Source of the DNA: Ascochyta rabiei | Taxonomy: Eukaryota > Ascomycota > Dothideomycetes > Pleosporales > Didymellaceae | Direction of reading: 5' to 3' | DNA length: 64,000 nucleotides | Assembly (NCBI RefSeq): GCF_004011695.2 | Contig: NC_082416.1 | Coordinates: 868,001 to 932,000 of the forward strand | Shown here: positions 46,972 through 57,755 of the stretch, piece by piece | Layout: the number at the start of each line of letters is the position of its first letter | Numbering within the stretch: the first letter of the stretch is position 1 | Notes under the pieces: model-generated | Databases searched by the model: none | The model's input: only the letters and a program-made list of their open reading frames with translations | Told to the model about the DNA's origin: nothing | Position numbers and translations under genes: made by a program

Positions 46972-49790
46972 CTTCTCTAGCAAGTTAGTAGAGTTTTTAG
47001 GATTTATTATTACACTAGACAGCGTGGTTATAGACCCTAAGAGGGTCTACACTATTACTAAATAGCTAGAGCTATTAAGCTATAAGGACATTTAAGTGTT
47101 CTTAGGCTTTGCTAACTTCTATTAATAATTTATTTTTAACTACTTAGGAATTATCTAACTGCTTATAGACTATATAACAGCCACCTAGAATCTAACAGAG
47201 GACTAGGCGGTCCCTAGTCTAGAAAAAGAGAAGGCGAGACTAAGAAAAAGCTAAAAGGGACTAACAAAATAGTATAAACTATAGTACTGGCTAGAAGAAG
47301 CCTAAACAGCGTTTCTTGTAATTAGGGAAAAGTTTATAAAAGCCCTAGTGCTATAACACTTTAACTCTAATAAGCCTATTATTGTTCTTATAGACGCGTT
47401 AGACTTTACTATAGCAGTTATCTTATTGTAACCCTAGACGTCTAAAGTAGCAACAGAGCAGCACTAGAAACTAGTAGCGTTCTAGAGCTAGAAGGTCTAA
47501 GGTCTATCTATTAGATAGCATACCTATAATAAGGAACTCTTAGCAATTATTAAAGCTTTTAGGCAGTAGAGGTATTACCTTAAATACGCCCCTGTAATAA
47601 TCTAGGTACTCTTAGACTATAATAACCTAAGGTACTTTATATTAATAAAGGAGCTCTCTCTAAAATAAGCCTGTTAGGCAGAAGACCTAGCAAGGTTTAA
47701 CTTTAAAGTTAAAGATAAGCTAGGACTAAAGAATATAGTAGACAGTCCCTTATAACGTCTAGATTACGTATAAGGTCTTAAGGTTAGGGAATAGTAAGCC
47801 CTTAGGGACGCTATACTACCTACCTTACAATAGAAGCTTTAGATCTAGATAATTTAAAAGTCTAGAGCTTAAAAAGATGTATAGGTAATATCTAGGAGTA
47901 CCATACCTGTAGAAGACCTAGTAGAGGTCTAACAACTACCTAAAATTGTCCCTAAGGAATTCTGCTAACATTAGATTAGCCTTAGAGACTTGTCTCCTCT
48001 AGCTCTTAACCCTCTATCTAATGGCTATTAGAGCCAGGGTTAATCTAAAGACACTAAAGCTAGGGGAACAGACTTTACCGTTGCAGAAGCTCTCCTTTAT
48101 AGCCTAGACAACAGAGTTAGTGCCCTTACACACCTTGCAAATAAAGCTACGCAGGGAGATTCTGCTTACGCCTTAGAAACCCTAGAACTCCTAATAGATT
48201 TTGTTAAGTAAGTCTAGCAACAGGACGCAGCATACCCTGCAAACTAGTTATTAATAACCTAGACAGACAGCAAAGTAAAGAAGAAACAGCACTACTAGGA
48301 GGTTAACCCTAGTAGGACCTTACGCAGAAGTAGGAAAGTTTAGATTTCCAACAATATTATACTGTGCTAAACTATCCTTTTAAGGAATTATAATAACCCT
48401 ATAGGAGGTTATTACAGCATAGATAAGACTACTAAAGTACTTAAGAGAAAGTACTACTAGCTATAACTAATAAAGGACATATATAAGTATATCTAAAGGT
48501 ATTCTATATACTAACTATATAAGATTAGGAGGCATAAGCTATAGGGATTGCTTACACTATTACTAGTACTAAACACAGCCTAGCAGCACTTCTCCCTTAA
48601 CTTTATAACAGACCTGCTAAAGTTAATAGATGCTAAGGGGAATAAGTATAACTCTATACTAGTCCTTATAGACTGCTTTAGTAAGTACGTCTAGTACCTA
48701 CCCTGCACTAAGACAATTACTGCCTAACACCTAGCTAAGCTGCTTATAGAGCAGAGCTTTTTAAAGCAAGAACTACTATATATGTTGTTGTTAGATTAAG
48801 GTTTAGTGTTTACTAGTTAATTCTAGTCTAATATATGCTACTACCTTAAAATTAACTACTAATTAAGTACAGCTTTCTACCCCTAGACAGATAGGCAGAT
48901 AGAGTAATAAAACTAGGAGTTAGAAATGTACCTCTGCATATATATAAACTACTAATAGGATAACTAGGTAGACCTCCTGCTATACGCTAAGTATGCCTAT
49001 AACTCTAAAGCTTACTCTGCTTATAGAGAATCTCCTATAAAGGTTGCCTTTAGTACAGACCCTAAAGGATTTAACAGGATGCCTAATAAGCACTAGCTAT
49101 AAAAACCCTAAACTGTCTAGGATAAGGATAAGGTAACACTAGAACTACGCTGGTAGGTTGCTAGCTGCCTATTAAACTAGTATAAAATATAGAAAATAGT
49201 AAAGGAGGCCTTAGAGTACGTATAAAAGGGTAACGCCTAGTAGTATAACATAAAACAGTCTAAATAACACTTTGCTAAGGGAGACTCTGTTCTCCTATAG
49301 GCTAAGAACCTAATAATAAGTTGTCCTTTAAAGAAGTTTAACGCTTAATACCTTAGGCTATTTATAGTAATTAAGAAGATAGGTAAGCTAGTATATAAGC
49401 TAAAGCTACCTCTATCTATAGACAGAGTGCACCTAGTGTTTAACATATTACTCCTTAAGCACTAGAGTGAACTCCTTATAAGTAGTAGGTTCTAGCTAGG
49501 TCCTATTAGTATACTAGAAGACGTCTTACCTAGTAATAGGTTTAAAGTTAAAGGTATACTATTATACAGAGATACTACTACCTAGGGAAGGGAGTATAAG
49601 GTTAAGTGGCTAGATTAGCTAAATAAAGAAGCTACCTAGGAACTACTTAAGAACCTTAACTACTGCAATAAGATCCTTTAGGATTATTACTAATACGCTT
49701 AGGCAGGTAATCTATTAAGAGTAGGCTGCCCTATAACTAACGAACTAGCATAACTAAAGTAAAAGAGGGGACGTCCTTAGAAGTCTGCCT
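46972..49790 (+). pseudogene. Element F pol continuation: RNase H and integrase (pseudogene)
   Basis: RT resumes with FLGFIITLD near 46,995. RNase H shows IIVLIDALDFTIAVI near 47,377-47,421, with the family's Asp positions partly kept. The integrase zinc region lies near 48,400-48,540 and the core begins with DLLKLIDAKGNKYNSILV near 48,608-48,660. The C-terminal part near 49,340-49,450 (KKIGKLVYKLKLP...RVHLVFNILLL) is like the SH3/GPY region of gypsy integrases. Broken by TAG/TAA. Confidence 0.82.
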
Positions 49791-52005
49791 TATAAACTCT
49801 ACTCTAAAATAGCTAATAGGAAAGTAAGGATAGATAGTCCTAGGACTTGTGCAACTAGAGGCTAAAGGAGGCCTAGCGTCTATCTAATATATTACTAGTA
49901 AAGACTAGCATATTTATAGGAGAGGAGAGTTTTATTATTATCTACTAGTCTGTTAAGAGGTATTATAGGAATAGAGGGTCTTTATAACTATAAATACAGC
50001 TTAAGCAGCTCTTCTATAACCCTTAGAAGGGCTTATCTTATAGGAGAGGCTGCAACAACAATAACTACCTAGGGTAGGTTTAGTTAGAGACGACAAAAAC
50101 TGCTTAAAAGGAGCTAACAGAGCCTAAACAGTAGAAGGCAGGTTAGTACTATAATAGTACTACCGCTTTTATGCGTTATAAGCACTACCTGTCTTCTAGA
50201 AGTAATCCTTAATTATGCTGTTAATCATAATGTTATTAGAAAGCTTTATACTAATAGTCCTAATAGTAGCCTATAATACGTTAGCTCTGTATAAGAAAGA
50301 AGGAGAGGAAAAACACCTATAATATACTACTTAAGGTTATATAACTAAGAAACCTAATAGGCCTAAGCGTACTTAGTCTTGCTTAGACTAGACTTATTAA
50401 TATAGTAATAAACTATAGTATTATAGGTAATAAAGCTGTTATAATAAGCCTTAGTGTAGTTATAGGTAGTCTGCTAGTACGCCTACACCTAAGCAATTAT
50501 ATTATTATTAGTTGCCTAGTTACCTTAGGCAACTGTCTTATTATTTGTCTTACAGAGAGTATACTTAATTAAGAAATTAAGCATGTTACAGGCTTAACAG
50601 AAAATAGGGCTAATCTACAAAAGTTAGCAGAAGTAGACACTAGAACAGCGCAGGAAATACCTTAATATACCTCTCTTTCTTTAATTAGACACAGTAGGGG
50701 TATATGCTGAAGTTGTCCTTATAAAGCCTATACCTACTAGGCTAATAAAAGACATAAATAAAGAATAAAATAGTGCTATTAGGATTACTCTTATATAAGG
50801 TGGTTAAGTGTGTAATGCTAGCACAGTACTAGTACTGTAAAAGCAACAGCTAAGGCTGCATACTCTTAGGCAGCTAGTAGATATAGTTAGGTAGAGCCTT
50901 ATAGGAGATATATATTAAAGAGGGCGTTATAGTGTAGAAGGTAAGGGCTAGAAGGTAGATATAGATAAAGGTGTAGGGATAATAAGGTACTATAAGTAAG
51001 CAGATACAGTCCTTATATACGCTAAATTTCCTCTACCTAGTAGCTCTCTAGTAATAACCTAGCCTCTTACTACTCTCTTACCTGTTACAATCTACTACGT
51101 AGGAAGATAATTCTTATTATAAATATCTAGGCATAGGTCTATTAACTGCTAGAAGGGTAACTAGTAATCTTACCTAAGATTTACGTTATAAACAAACACT
51201 AGAGCCTAGACTATACTACGTAAGGGTCTAGGCAAGGCACTAGGTATAGCAAGGCTAATAGCTTACTGTTACTGCTAGTATACAGACAAGATCCCCTATA
51301 AATAAGTAAATCCTAGGCTAGTTTGCGCAGGAACAGGGCTGTAAGAGCTGCTAGTATTCCTCTTGCAGACGTTACTAGTTAGGGACTTACTGCTCTAGCC
51401 TATAAGGTAGATAACATCTAACTACTTACGCCTCCAGCAGCCTTAGCCCTAGGATTAAGGCACCTAATTACTTAGGAGATTGTAGAGAGTAAACAGCAGA
51501 CACGCCTAAAGTAACCCTTAGCCTAGTGCTAGGCGCTGCGTATACTATATAGGAAGTAAATAATACTTCTTATATATTACCTATTTAGTATATAATTATT
51601 ACGCTCCCTATAGCCTTAGCTACATAGGTTTTAGGGCTAATAACTACTAAGGCGTTGTTTATAGTAATATCTAGCAGGAGTAATAGCTTACTAACTAGTA
51701 GCTAATAAAGGTATAAGGGAAGACTTAGCCTTAGCTAGTCTCTTATAAATAAGACTTATCTACCTAGCTATGTAGCAACACTGCCCTAGTAGCTTACTAA
51801 GCAAACATTAGAAGGATAGGATTACTAGCGTCTATTACGTGCTAAACAGCTTCCTATCTCTACAGACGCTAACTAATAGACCCCTACTAGCGCTGTTTTT
51901 CTCCTGCTAAGTTTTTCCCTCTACAGGAGGTTTTTCTAGAGCTTAATAACATTGCTAGAGACCTCTCTATAGTTTAGGACAAACCTTTAAAGAGGGGGGG
52001 GCTAT
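49791..52005 (+). other. Long 3' reading-frame region of element F
   Basis: About 2.2 kb between integrase and the polypurine tract, unusually long for a gypsy element. On the plus strand one frame stays mostly open apart from TAG/TAA of RIP type, from about 50,050 to 52,000; for example NQEIKHVTGLTENRANLQKL near 50,570 and EVFLELNNIARDLSIVQDKP near 51,930. I do not recognise a domain. It may be an extra element gene, an acquired host fragment or a further degraded insert. Confidence 0.4.
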
Positions 52006-52204
52006 TGTTACAAGTATTCTCCCTACGCCAGGAGATACCTTAGCTAGGTCCTAGGCTAAGCCTAGGGACCTACTAGCCACACACGTATATAATATTCACA
52101 AACCTTAAGACTTATCTATTAAGGATTTGTCTTATCTCTTAAATATTACCCTATTATTTGTCCTATCTCGCTCTGCTCCATTGCCTGCCTACAGTGCCCT
52201 TACA
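52006..52204 (+). repeat. Element F 3' LTR (199 bp)
   Basis: Follows the G-rich polypurine tract and is followed by ATAGC. Same length as the 5' LTR; differences are transitions. Confidence 0.9.
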
Positions 52205-53060
52205 ATAGCCTTACTTAGTTTATTAGAGTAAGTCTTTACTAACCTTACCTTAGCCTTCTACTTAGCAGTCTACTACAGTATCTCTCTCTTTTTATACTTA
52301 CTAATATTTAACTTTGCCTTTATAATAATATAAGCTAACTACTCTCTTAGAACATTAAGGTGCTTTTAGTAGCTGCTGTATCTTATCTCTTTGCTAAACA
52401 TGTTGTCTACTTTAATCTTAGCGTCTTAGTTACCTATTACAATGTTAAAAAACTTTATTATTACTATCTCTAATATATTACAATTATCTGTTATAAACAT
52501 CCTCTAGATAAATTAATTGAAGTTACTTTTATCTTATAGGTGCAACTTTTATATATAAGACGTTGCAGCTATCTCTATAAGCACTTACTTCTCTAGCAAA
52601 CTTATACGCTTAGGTTAAGTCCTACCTTAACTGTCCTTAGGTCTACTGTTATTAGGTAGTATACTACTACTTCTATATAGCTAGTTTAATAATGCTACTG
52701 TAATATAATGCCTAGCTTTAAGGACTTATTTAATAGTAAAGTAGATAGAAGTTAAGGCTAATAAGACGTTATAGTTAACAGCTATTAATAATAATATAGG
52801 TAGATAAGACGGTGTTACCAGTAATAGTAACTAGGGGTTAACAACAGGCTGTTGTCAACAGCTACTTCTGCGGCAGAGGCCTTAATTTTAGAAGCCTGCT
52901 TAGCTACCTACGCAAGAGTGCTAGGGTTAAGCTGTTAGCTATAGGTTTATAAACCTAGCAGGTTACCTATCTTTTAACTCTAGTAACTAATTAGCTTACA
53001 GCAAAAAATCTAGTTTACCTTATAAGTTTACTCTAAGTTTATTATAAACTTGTATTTGTA
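52205..53060 (-). pseudogene. Harbinger-like second frame, N-terminal part
   Basis: On the minus strand this reads as a broken frame ending with a Lys-rich segment (YKKREILQQTAKQKAKVRLV type, with stops at RIP sites, near 52,220-52,290). It runs into element F at 52,205 and continues in the same phase at 38,740. No domain is certain. TA-rich composition and loss of CpA continue to about 53,090 and then fade. Confidence 0.45.
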
Positions 53061-53891
53061 CGCTAAGAGGGTAGCGTCGTTTTCGTCTCATCTAACTTAG
53101 AACAGACTGTCTAGTTGGGCCCCCTGACTAGTCTTACGCCACCCTGCTGACTTATTGACAGAAACAGCTATCTGTCACGGAAAAACCGATCATCTAAACC
53201 CCTCCAATGTAGAATCATCTAAACTTCTGGTCCAGCAATCAGCCTTACATGACTACATCCCGCACAGTTCACACACTTAGGCTTTGCATTCAAATGCAGT
53301 ATTGCGAGTTTCGGCTCCTTTCTTTGTCCAGGCAGGGCTTCTTAAGAAAAGTCACAGCGTGAGCTCTCCTGCTGTCGGAATCTTCTAATACAAATTAAAA
53401 AAAAGATGTGTTTGCTTGTATTTCTTTAAGGTACTAAACAAGCCAGAAGATCTAGAGGAGAACTCTATGCCTCGCTCGCGGTAGAAACGAGCCCAAGCTT
53501 TCCTAAAACTACCTAGTAAGGCTAGGCAGGATGCTTCAGTAGTTCGATCGTCCAACACATCTTATCATAGGGCTGAGACACCGCCATCACCTTCATGTTT
53601 CTATGCAACAACCCACATTTACCACCTTTATCCTGCTCGAAGTTAACTGTCGCAAACGTCGACTAGTGTCAATTCAAGCGTGCCGGGACGCACGGTGTCG
53701 TGGGACGATTTTTCTTTCGGGTGCTCGGGATACTCTCACTACTCCTGTAAACCGACAGTTCTAACATTGACCCTCTTGCCCCGTCGGCCTCGTTATGGCT
53801 TTTGTGTAACAATCAAGTAGTTGTACCTAATTGAGATCTGTTTTATTTTCAAAAAGTCTGGTTCAGGTTGTATCAATTAAATATTTGGGAT
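53061..53891. other. Boundary between RIP-affected repeats and the gene-rich compartment
   Basis: Composition changes within about 150 bp: by 53,100 CpA, TpG and CpG are back at ordinary frequency. The last transposon trace is the pair of inverted ATCATCTAAA motifs at 53,189-53,225. From 53,231 to the stop of the next gene I see no gene, RNA or repeat, only ordinary intergenic sequence with a short A run at 53,394-53,404. It should include the 3' untranslated region of the AIM9-like gene. Confidence 0.7.
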
Positions 53892-55760
53892 CTATGCAGG
53901 CTTTCTTACAGCCCAGCGTGTGCTTTCCTCAAATGACAGTCGCTCCTCGCCACTCAAGCTCTGTAAACCCTCGTCTCTAAGCTGCGCAAACATTTTAAGT
54001 GCCTGCTCATAATTTTTGTTTGACGTCCATCCATCGCGATGTACAAACCCTTGGAGCGAGTCCCAGAAATCTGCATTCTCATTCCAGCCTTCCCCATCCA
54101 AGAGATGTGCTTTTAGCTCCTTATCAGTGAATTCTATTGGACAAGGGATCTCAGCGTTAATCTCGTTCCAGTGACTGTAACTCTTATTTATTAGCGGCTG
54201 GCATTGGCTTAAGGTTGTAGGTATTAGGCTAAACATACCGTGCTATGCGAATAAGACATTGTCTGAAGGGAATAATGTCACTATCCCACGTGTTAGCAGA
54301 AAAGTCTACAGTATTGCGCCTTGTACGCGCTTGACTTATATGCCAGATGTTATAGAGGACTGAATTCCTGTTCTTAGTCTCAGTTTCGTAGGTCCACAAG
54401 ACAATCGACTTCTTAACCTGGGTCCGAACACGCATTTTCTCCTCTTCTTCCAGGGCATTGTAGCTTTCAGGTAGCTTTAGCATAAGCTCTCCGTTGTAAT
54501 CTACAAGCCGTGGATGTTGTGCCTGGAGGAACAAAGGCCCAACCCATGTATCCTGCCAGTCAATAAGACTAGTAACACGATCTTTGTGAACGAATATGTT
54601 AGGGGCATGAATATCCCAATGCCATAGGGTAGGTCTGATGTGATCTCCTTCAGGCAAAAGGTATTCAATCACGTCCATAAACTTCCTGTAAAGGGCTATG
54701 TGAGTATCTGGGGTTCGTTGCGCTTCAGATGTTGCCATAAGACAATTCGACGGCTTTGGAGCGGCGTGGCTGCCTATCCAGGCAATTTCTCGTTGGGCAA
54801 TTGCTTTTAGGTAATCTTGACCCCGCTTCCCTATGAAACAGTGTTAGTAAGCTTGTGGTTTACGGTTTGTATACAGTTCAACTCACACGGGCCACGATCA
54901 AGATCCATAGCTGCTCGTTCTCGGTGCCAGAAACCTCGATCAACGACTGGACCTATCACAAATCGAGTCTCCGCCATATCTTTTAGTAGTTGTGATAGGC
55001 TACCAACGACTTCGGCTTTTTCGCAACCTGGGAAAGCGTCATCCGCGAAGTAAAGATTTCCGTAACTGTCTCTGTTAACTATGCCAGTACGAATACATCA
55101 GTCTAGAGAAACAGACCGAGTAAATGATATAGATGAAAATTTTCTCTCGAAAGCGACAATATCGTCCACAACCTTTAGCTTGTCGTGAAGCTCCATCTCA
55201 TCCCAAATCTCACCGAGCTGGTTACCAGTAGCCTCTTCCATCAGAATGTACTCTGATTCTACAGGGTTTTCAGCCTCGCCACTCCAAGACAAGACCTTCG
55301 GCACGGGGATTTCGAGGACAGTCCGAGCCTGGCAGTACGATCGTATCAGCTTAGGCAACTTGAGATTACAATGGATGAGCCAACTTACAAAATCCATAGT
55401 AGCGACTTCAGACGCGGTTGTCTTGAATGGAGGTCCAGCATTGGGGTTCGGTATACGTGCAATCACGATAGTACCATCATCCATAACAAGTCGAAAGATC
55501 TTATTGAACCCGCCTTCCGCAAGCTTGCTCATAGATACGCAAGTCTCCGCGCCAATAGTCTTAGCCGCGATCTTCTTAAGCTCAGCCACATTAAAACGTT
55601 TATACCGCTCGCGAAGCTGAGCATCCTCGTTCCATAGCCAGCGCCCACTGGTGTATCGGTAGTAATCTTCGTTATCACGATCATGACATGCAGACATCAT
55701 TCGAATAGGAGATCGAAACGATCCAATGGATGGCGAGAGAGTGTGACTAAAGTTTTGCAA
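53892..55760 (-). CDS. AIM9-like phosphotransferase-family protein (APH fold)
   Basis: Five exons on the minus strand: 55760-55389, 55328-55117, 55065-54887, 54830-54239, 54174-53892. Joined they give 1,638 nt, 545 residues. Introns are 60, 51, 56 and 64 bp, all ending AG, with donors GTAAGT, GTCTGT, GTGAGT, GTATGT. The protein has an aminoglycoside-phosphotransferase/kinase-like fold: a glycine-rich segment (LAEGGFNKIF) and IARIPNP early, the catalytic HWDIHAPNIFV, and LIDWQDTW as the metal-binding DFG equivalent. N-terminal YYRYTSGRWLWNE fits the fungal AIM9 group, mitochondrial in yeast. The first ATG gives a Ser/Arg-containing leader that could be a presequence; ATGs at 55,700 and 55,697 are alternatives. 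Substrate unknown. It looks intact although its stop lies about 0.7 kb from the transposon block. Confidence 0.87.
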
Positions 55761-56847
55761 AGTGTAATACCTCGGGACAACCCTAAGGTGATGGAGATGA
55801 GTTCAAAGCAAGGCCATGGTAGATTACGTTCGGGGTGTGAAAGTCAGTTTATGCAGAGATAGAACGGATCGTGCACAGACTTGGCGGACACTTGGCTCTC
55901 GCGGAACAAAGAATCTCCGGTTGCAAGCGCTACTTACCTTGCACAAAGCCGATCAGATTCCTTTTCCTCCGCCTGGTTCTGGTATCCCGCTCCTCGGATG
56001 AGGGCGCCAACGTGTGTACTTTGGCGGCGATACACCTCAAAGTAACGGTAATGTACGGAGTGATCACTCCTTCTCTCATATCACCGCCTCAAATCGGTGG
56101 CATATCTGTTGTTCCAATGTCGAATGGTATTGGGCGCTCTCGCTCCCTCAACACGACACCACTGATGTATCGATCAGACTGGGGGTTGTAGAAATTCAAG
56201 GGTCAGTTGAGCAGTAAGATACATGAGAAGACATAATTTCAACTGGAGCCAGACTCTCACCTTGTACAGATGATAGTATATCATTTGACGTGATGACATT
56301 AGTTCTTCGAAATGATGCTCTATCTAAATTGGCTCAGGTATCGTCAGTCGTGGGTCTGGCGTGGATCCGACACCAAAAGAATGCGTACAAGATATTTCTC
56401 GTGTCAGTAGAGATAGGTTGCATTATTTGCACAAGACTCGGATATGCTCTGGTAAGAACATGACCGTAGTCTTGCTAGTCTCGATCTCGGTCTCGAGTTC
56501 TTCAACAATAATGCGTCCCTCACGCACATGAAGGCAGCAACACTGAACTTTTTTACGTTTTAGAGTGCGAAAGACAATGTCTATGGGTGTAACAATGGCG
56601 TGTACACTCAGATGTCGATACAAAAAACAAGTCACAAGTGTTACTGTCTGTGGGAAAGAAGGTCAAAAGAGTGGCACGCCCGTGATGTTATCGATAAGGA
56701 AAGCGCGTCCGACGCGCCTGCCATATTCGTGGCGCGACTGCATCATCGCTTCCATCCCAGCTGTGCAAAACTTCAACTCGGCACAATCACGTACACGGAG
56801 CAGTCTGTCTTCACTTAAAAAAGCCCGATTAAGTTTGACCGACCACG
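55761..56847. other. Intergenic region between two divergent genes
   Basis: About 1.1 kb of balanced composition with only short, overlapping frames lacking codon bias or recognisable domains. It should hold both promoters. On the minus strand CAAG/GTAAGT at 55,932-55,940 is a good splice donor and could belong to a 5' untranslated intron of the AIM9-like gene; no matching exon could be confirmed. Confidence 0.5.
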
Positions 56848-57593
56848 ATGCTGCTGACGAGCACATATTACTCAGATATGCCGAACCAGCACTACGCCAC
56901 CCACGCACCCGTTCGATCCTCACCATTACGCGAACGTTCCGCGAATGCCGGCGCAGGGCTATTCGAGCTCAGTATGGCATCTCAGCCCAGCGAGAAGTCT
57001 TTTTCGCAATCACCCCGCGCGTATAAGGCGATTCCAGCATTACAGACACGCGACACAGCCACGAAAAGGCGGAGAGATATGTTTTTCAAGCGTGTGCAGA
57101 ACAACCGACAGGACAAGAGATGGGAGTCCCGAGGCGAACAAGTATGCTACAATGCACTTGACTTCAGCCAAACGCGTTTACTTACACGATACAGATTCAG
57201 CAGTTAGACTTCGTCACGGAGCGCAAGCGGTGGGAAAGCAAAAAGGCACAAGAAGCCCCGCCAGAGGAGCATGAGACGGACGAGGAACTCTTGAGCGACG
57301 CGATGCTGTCATCGTCTTCATACGTAATGCCACAGCCCGAGCCAGAGATGACCGAGGCGGATCACCTACTGGCACAAGAGGAGTTCGAGCTTCAACAGCT
57401 GATTGCTTCAATGGAGCAGGAGCCGAGTCAAGATATGTCACATCACTACGGCAGTGATGACGAGGACTATGACTCGATTTTCATGCAGTGTTCGACACGT
57501 GTTGATTGGGGGTATAAGCAGCAGCAGCAGCAGCAAAAGCGTTCTGACTATGAACCTGGAGAAGCAGATGACATGGACATGACGGACGGTTGA
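56848..57593 (+). CDS. Conserved-looking fungal protein of unknown function
   Basis: Two exons, 56848-57141 and 57204-57593, 227 residues; a second ATG at 56,878 is equally plausible. The 62-bp intron has donor GTATGC and a tandem acceptor CAGCAG, so the second exon may start at 57,201 (one extra Gln) or 57,204. Features: basic patch TATKRRRDMFFKRVQNNRQD before the intron, ERKRWESKKAQ after it, an acidic middle, a Met/Gln/Glu-rich segment (LQQLIASMEQE), YGSDDEDYDSIFMQ, a six-Gln run from CAG repeats at about 57,519-57,535, and an acidic tail ending DDMDMTDG. The mix of basic and acidic low-complexity segments suggests a nuclear protein, as inference only. No domain recognised. Converges on PEX19 with 162 bp between stops. 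Confidence 0.75.
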
Positions 57594-57755
57594 ACATGCT
57601 CGCGCTCCTTTTATAACATATTTCTTCACATGCAGATTCGTACCATAGGGTTTGCTTGGGAACTATCGTAAGGCACCTCATCAAGGTACGCTGCGTGAAA
57701 GCACATGGATGGCTTATCGTGTATGCTATTGGTAAATTCGCTTTAAATCAGCAGA

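Larger units (their letters stand above)
38741..52204 (+). mobile_element. Element F: Ty3/gypsy retrotransposon, split by copia E
   Basis: LTRs of 199 bp (38,741-38,939 and 52,006-52,204) start TGTTACGAGTATTC/TGTTACAAGTATTC and end CCCTTACA. They are flanked by the 5-bp duplication ATAGC (38,736-38,740 and 52,205-52,209). Without element E and its duplicate it is 8,185 bp. Plus-strand order: gag, protease region, RT, RNase H, integrase, then about 2.2 kb of additional frame, then the polypurine tract AAAGAGGGGGGGGC at about 51,990-52,002. RIP-mutated. Confidence 0.92.
29271..53230. mobile_element. Inferred PIF/Harbinger-like DNA transposon, split by elements C and F
   Basis: The left end (29,271-29,330) carries two TTTAGATAA motifs, the second as GAGGGGTTTAGATAA. 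The right end (53,165-53,230) carries, inverted, two matching TTTAGATGA motifs, one as GGAGGGGTTTAGATGA. Inside are a plus-strand DDE_4-like transposase (about 29,400-30,650) and a convergent minus-strand frame (53,050-52,205, continuing at 38,740-38,300). Removing C (7,296 bp + TSD) and F (13,464 bp + TSD) leaves about 3.2 kb, plausible for a two-gene Harbinger element. The frame running across the F insertion point supports one original unit. Exact ends and target duplication are not resolved, and a third copy of the end motif lies at about 21,217. Confidence 0.55.

Noticed and set aside
53892..55760. Antibiotic-resistance aminoglycoside phosphotransferase gained by transfer
   Set aside because: Four fungal-type introns and the AIM9-like N-terminus show an ordinary fungal family member.
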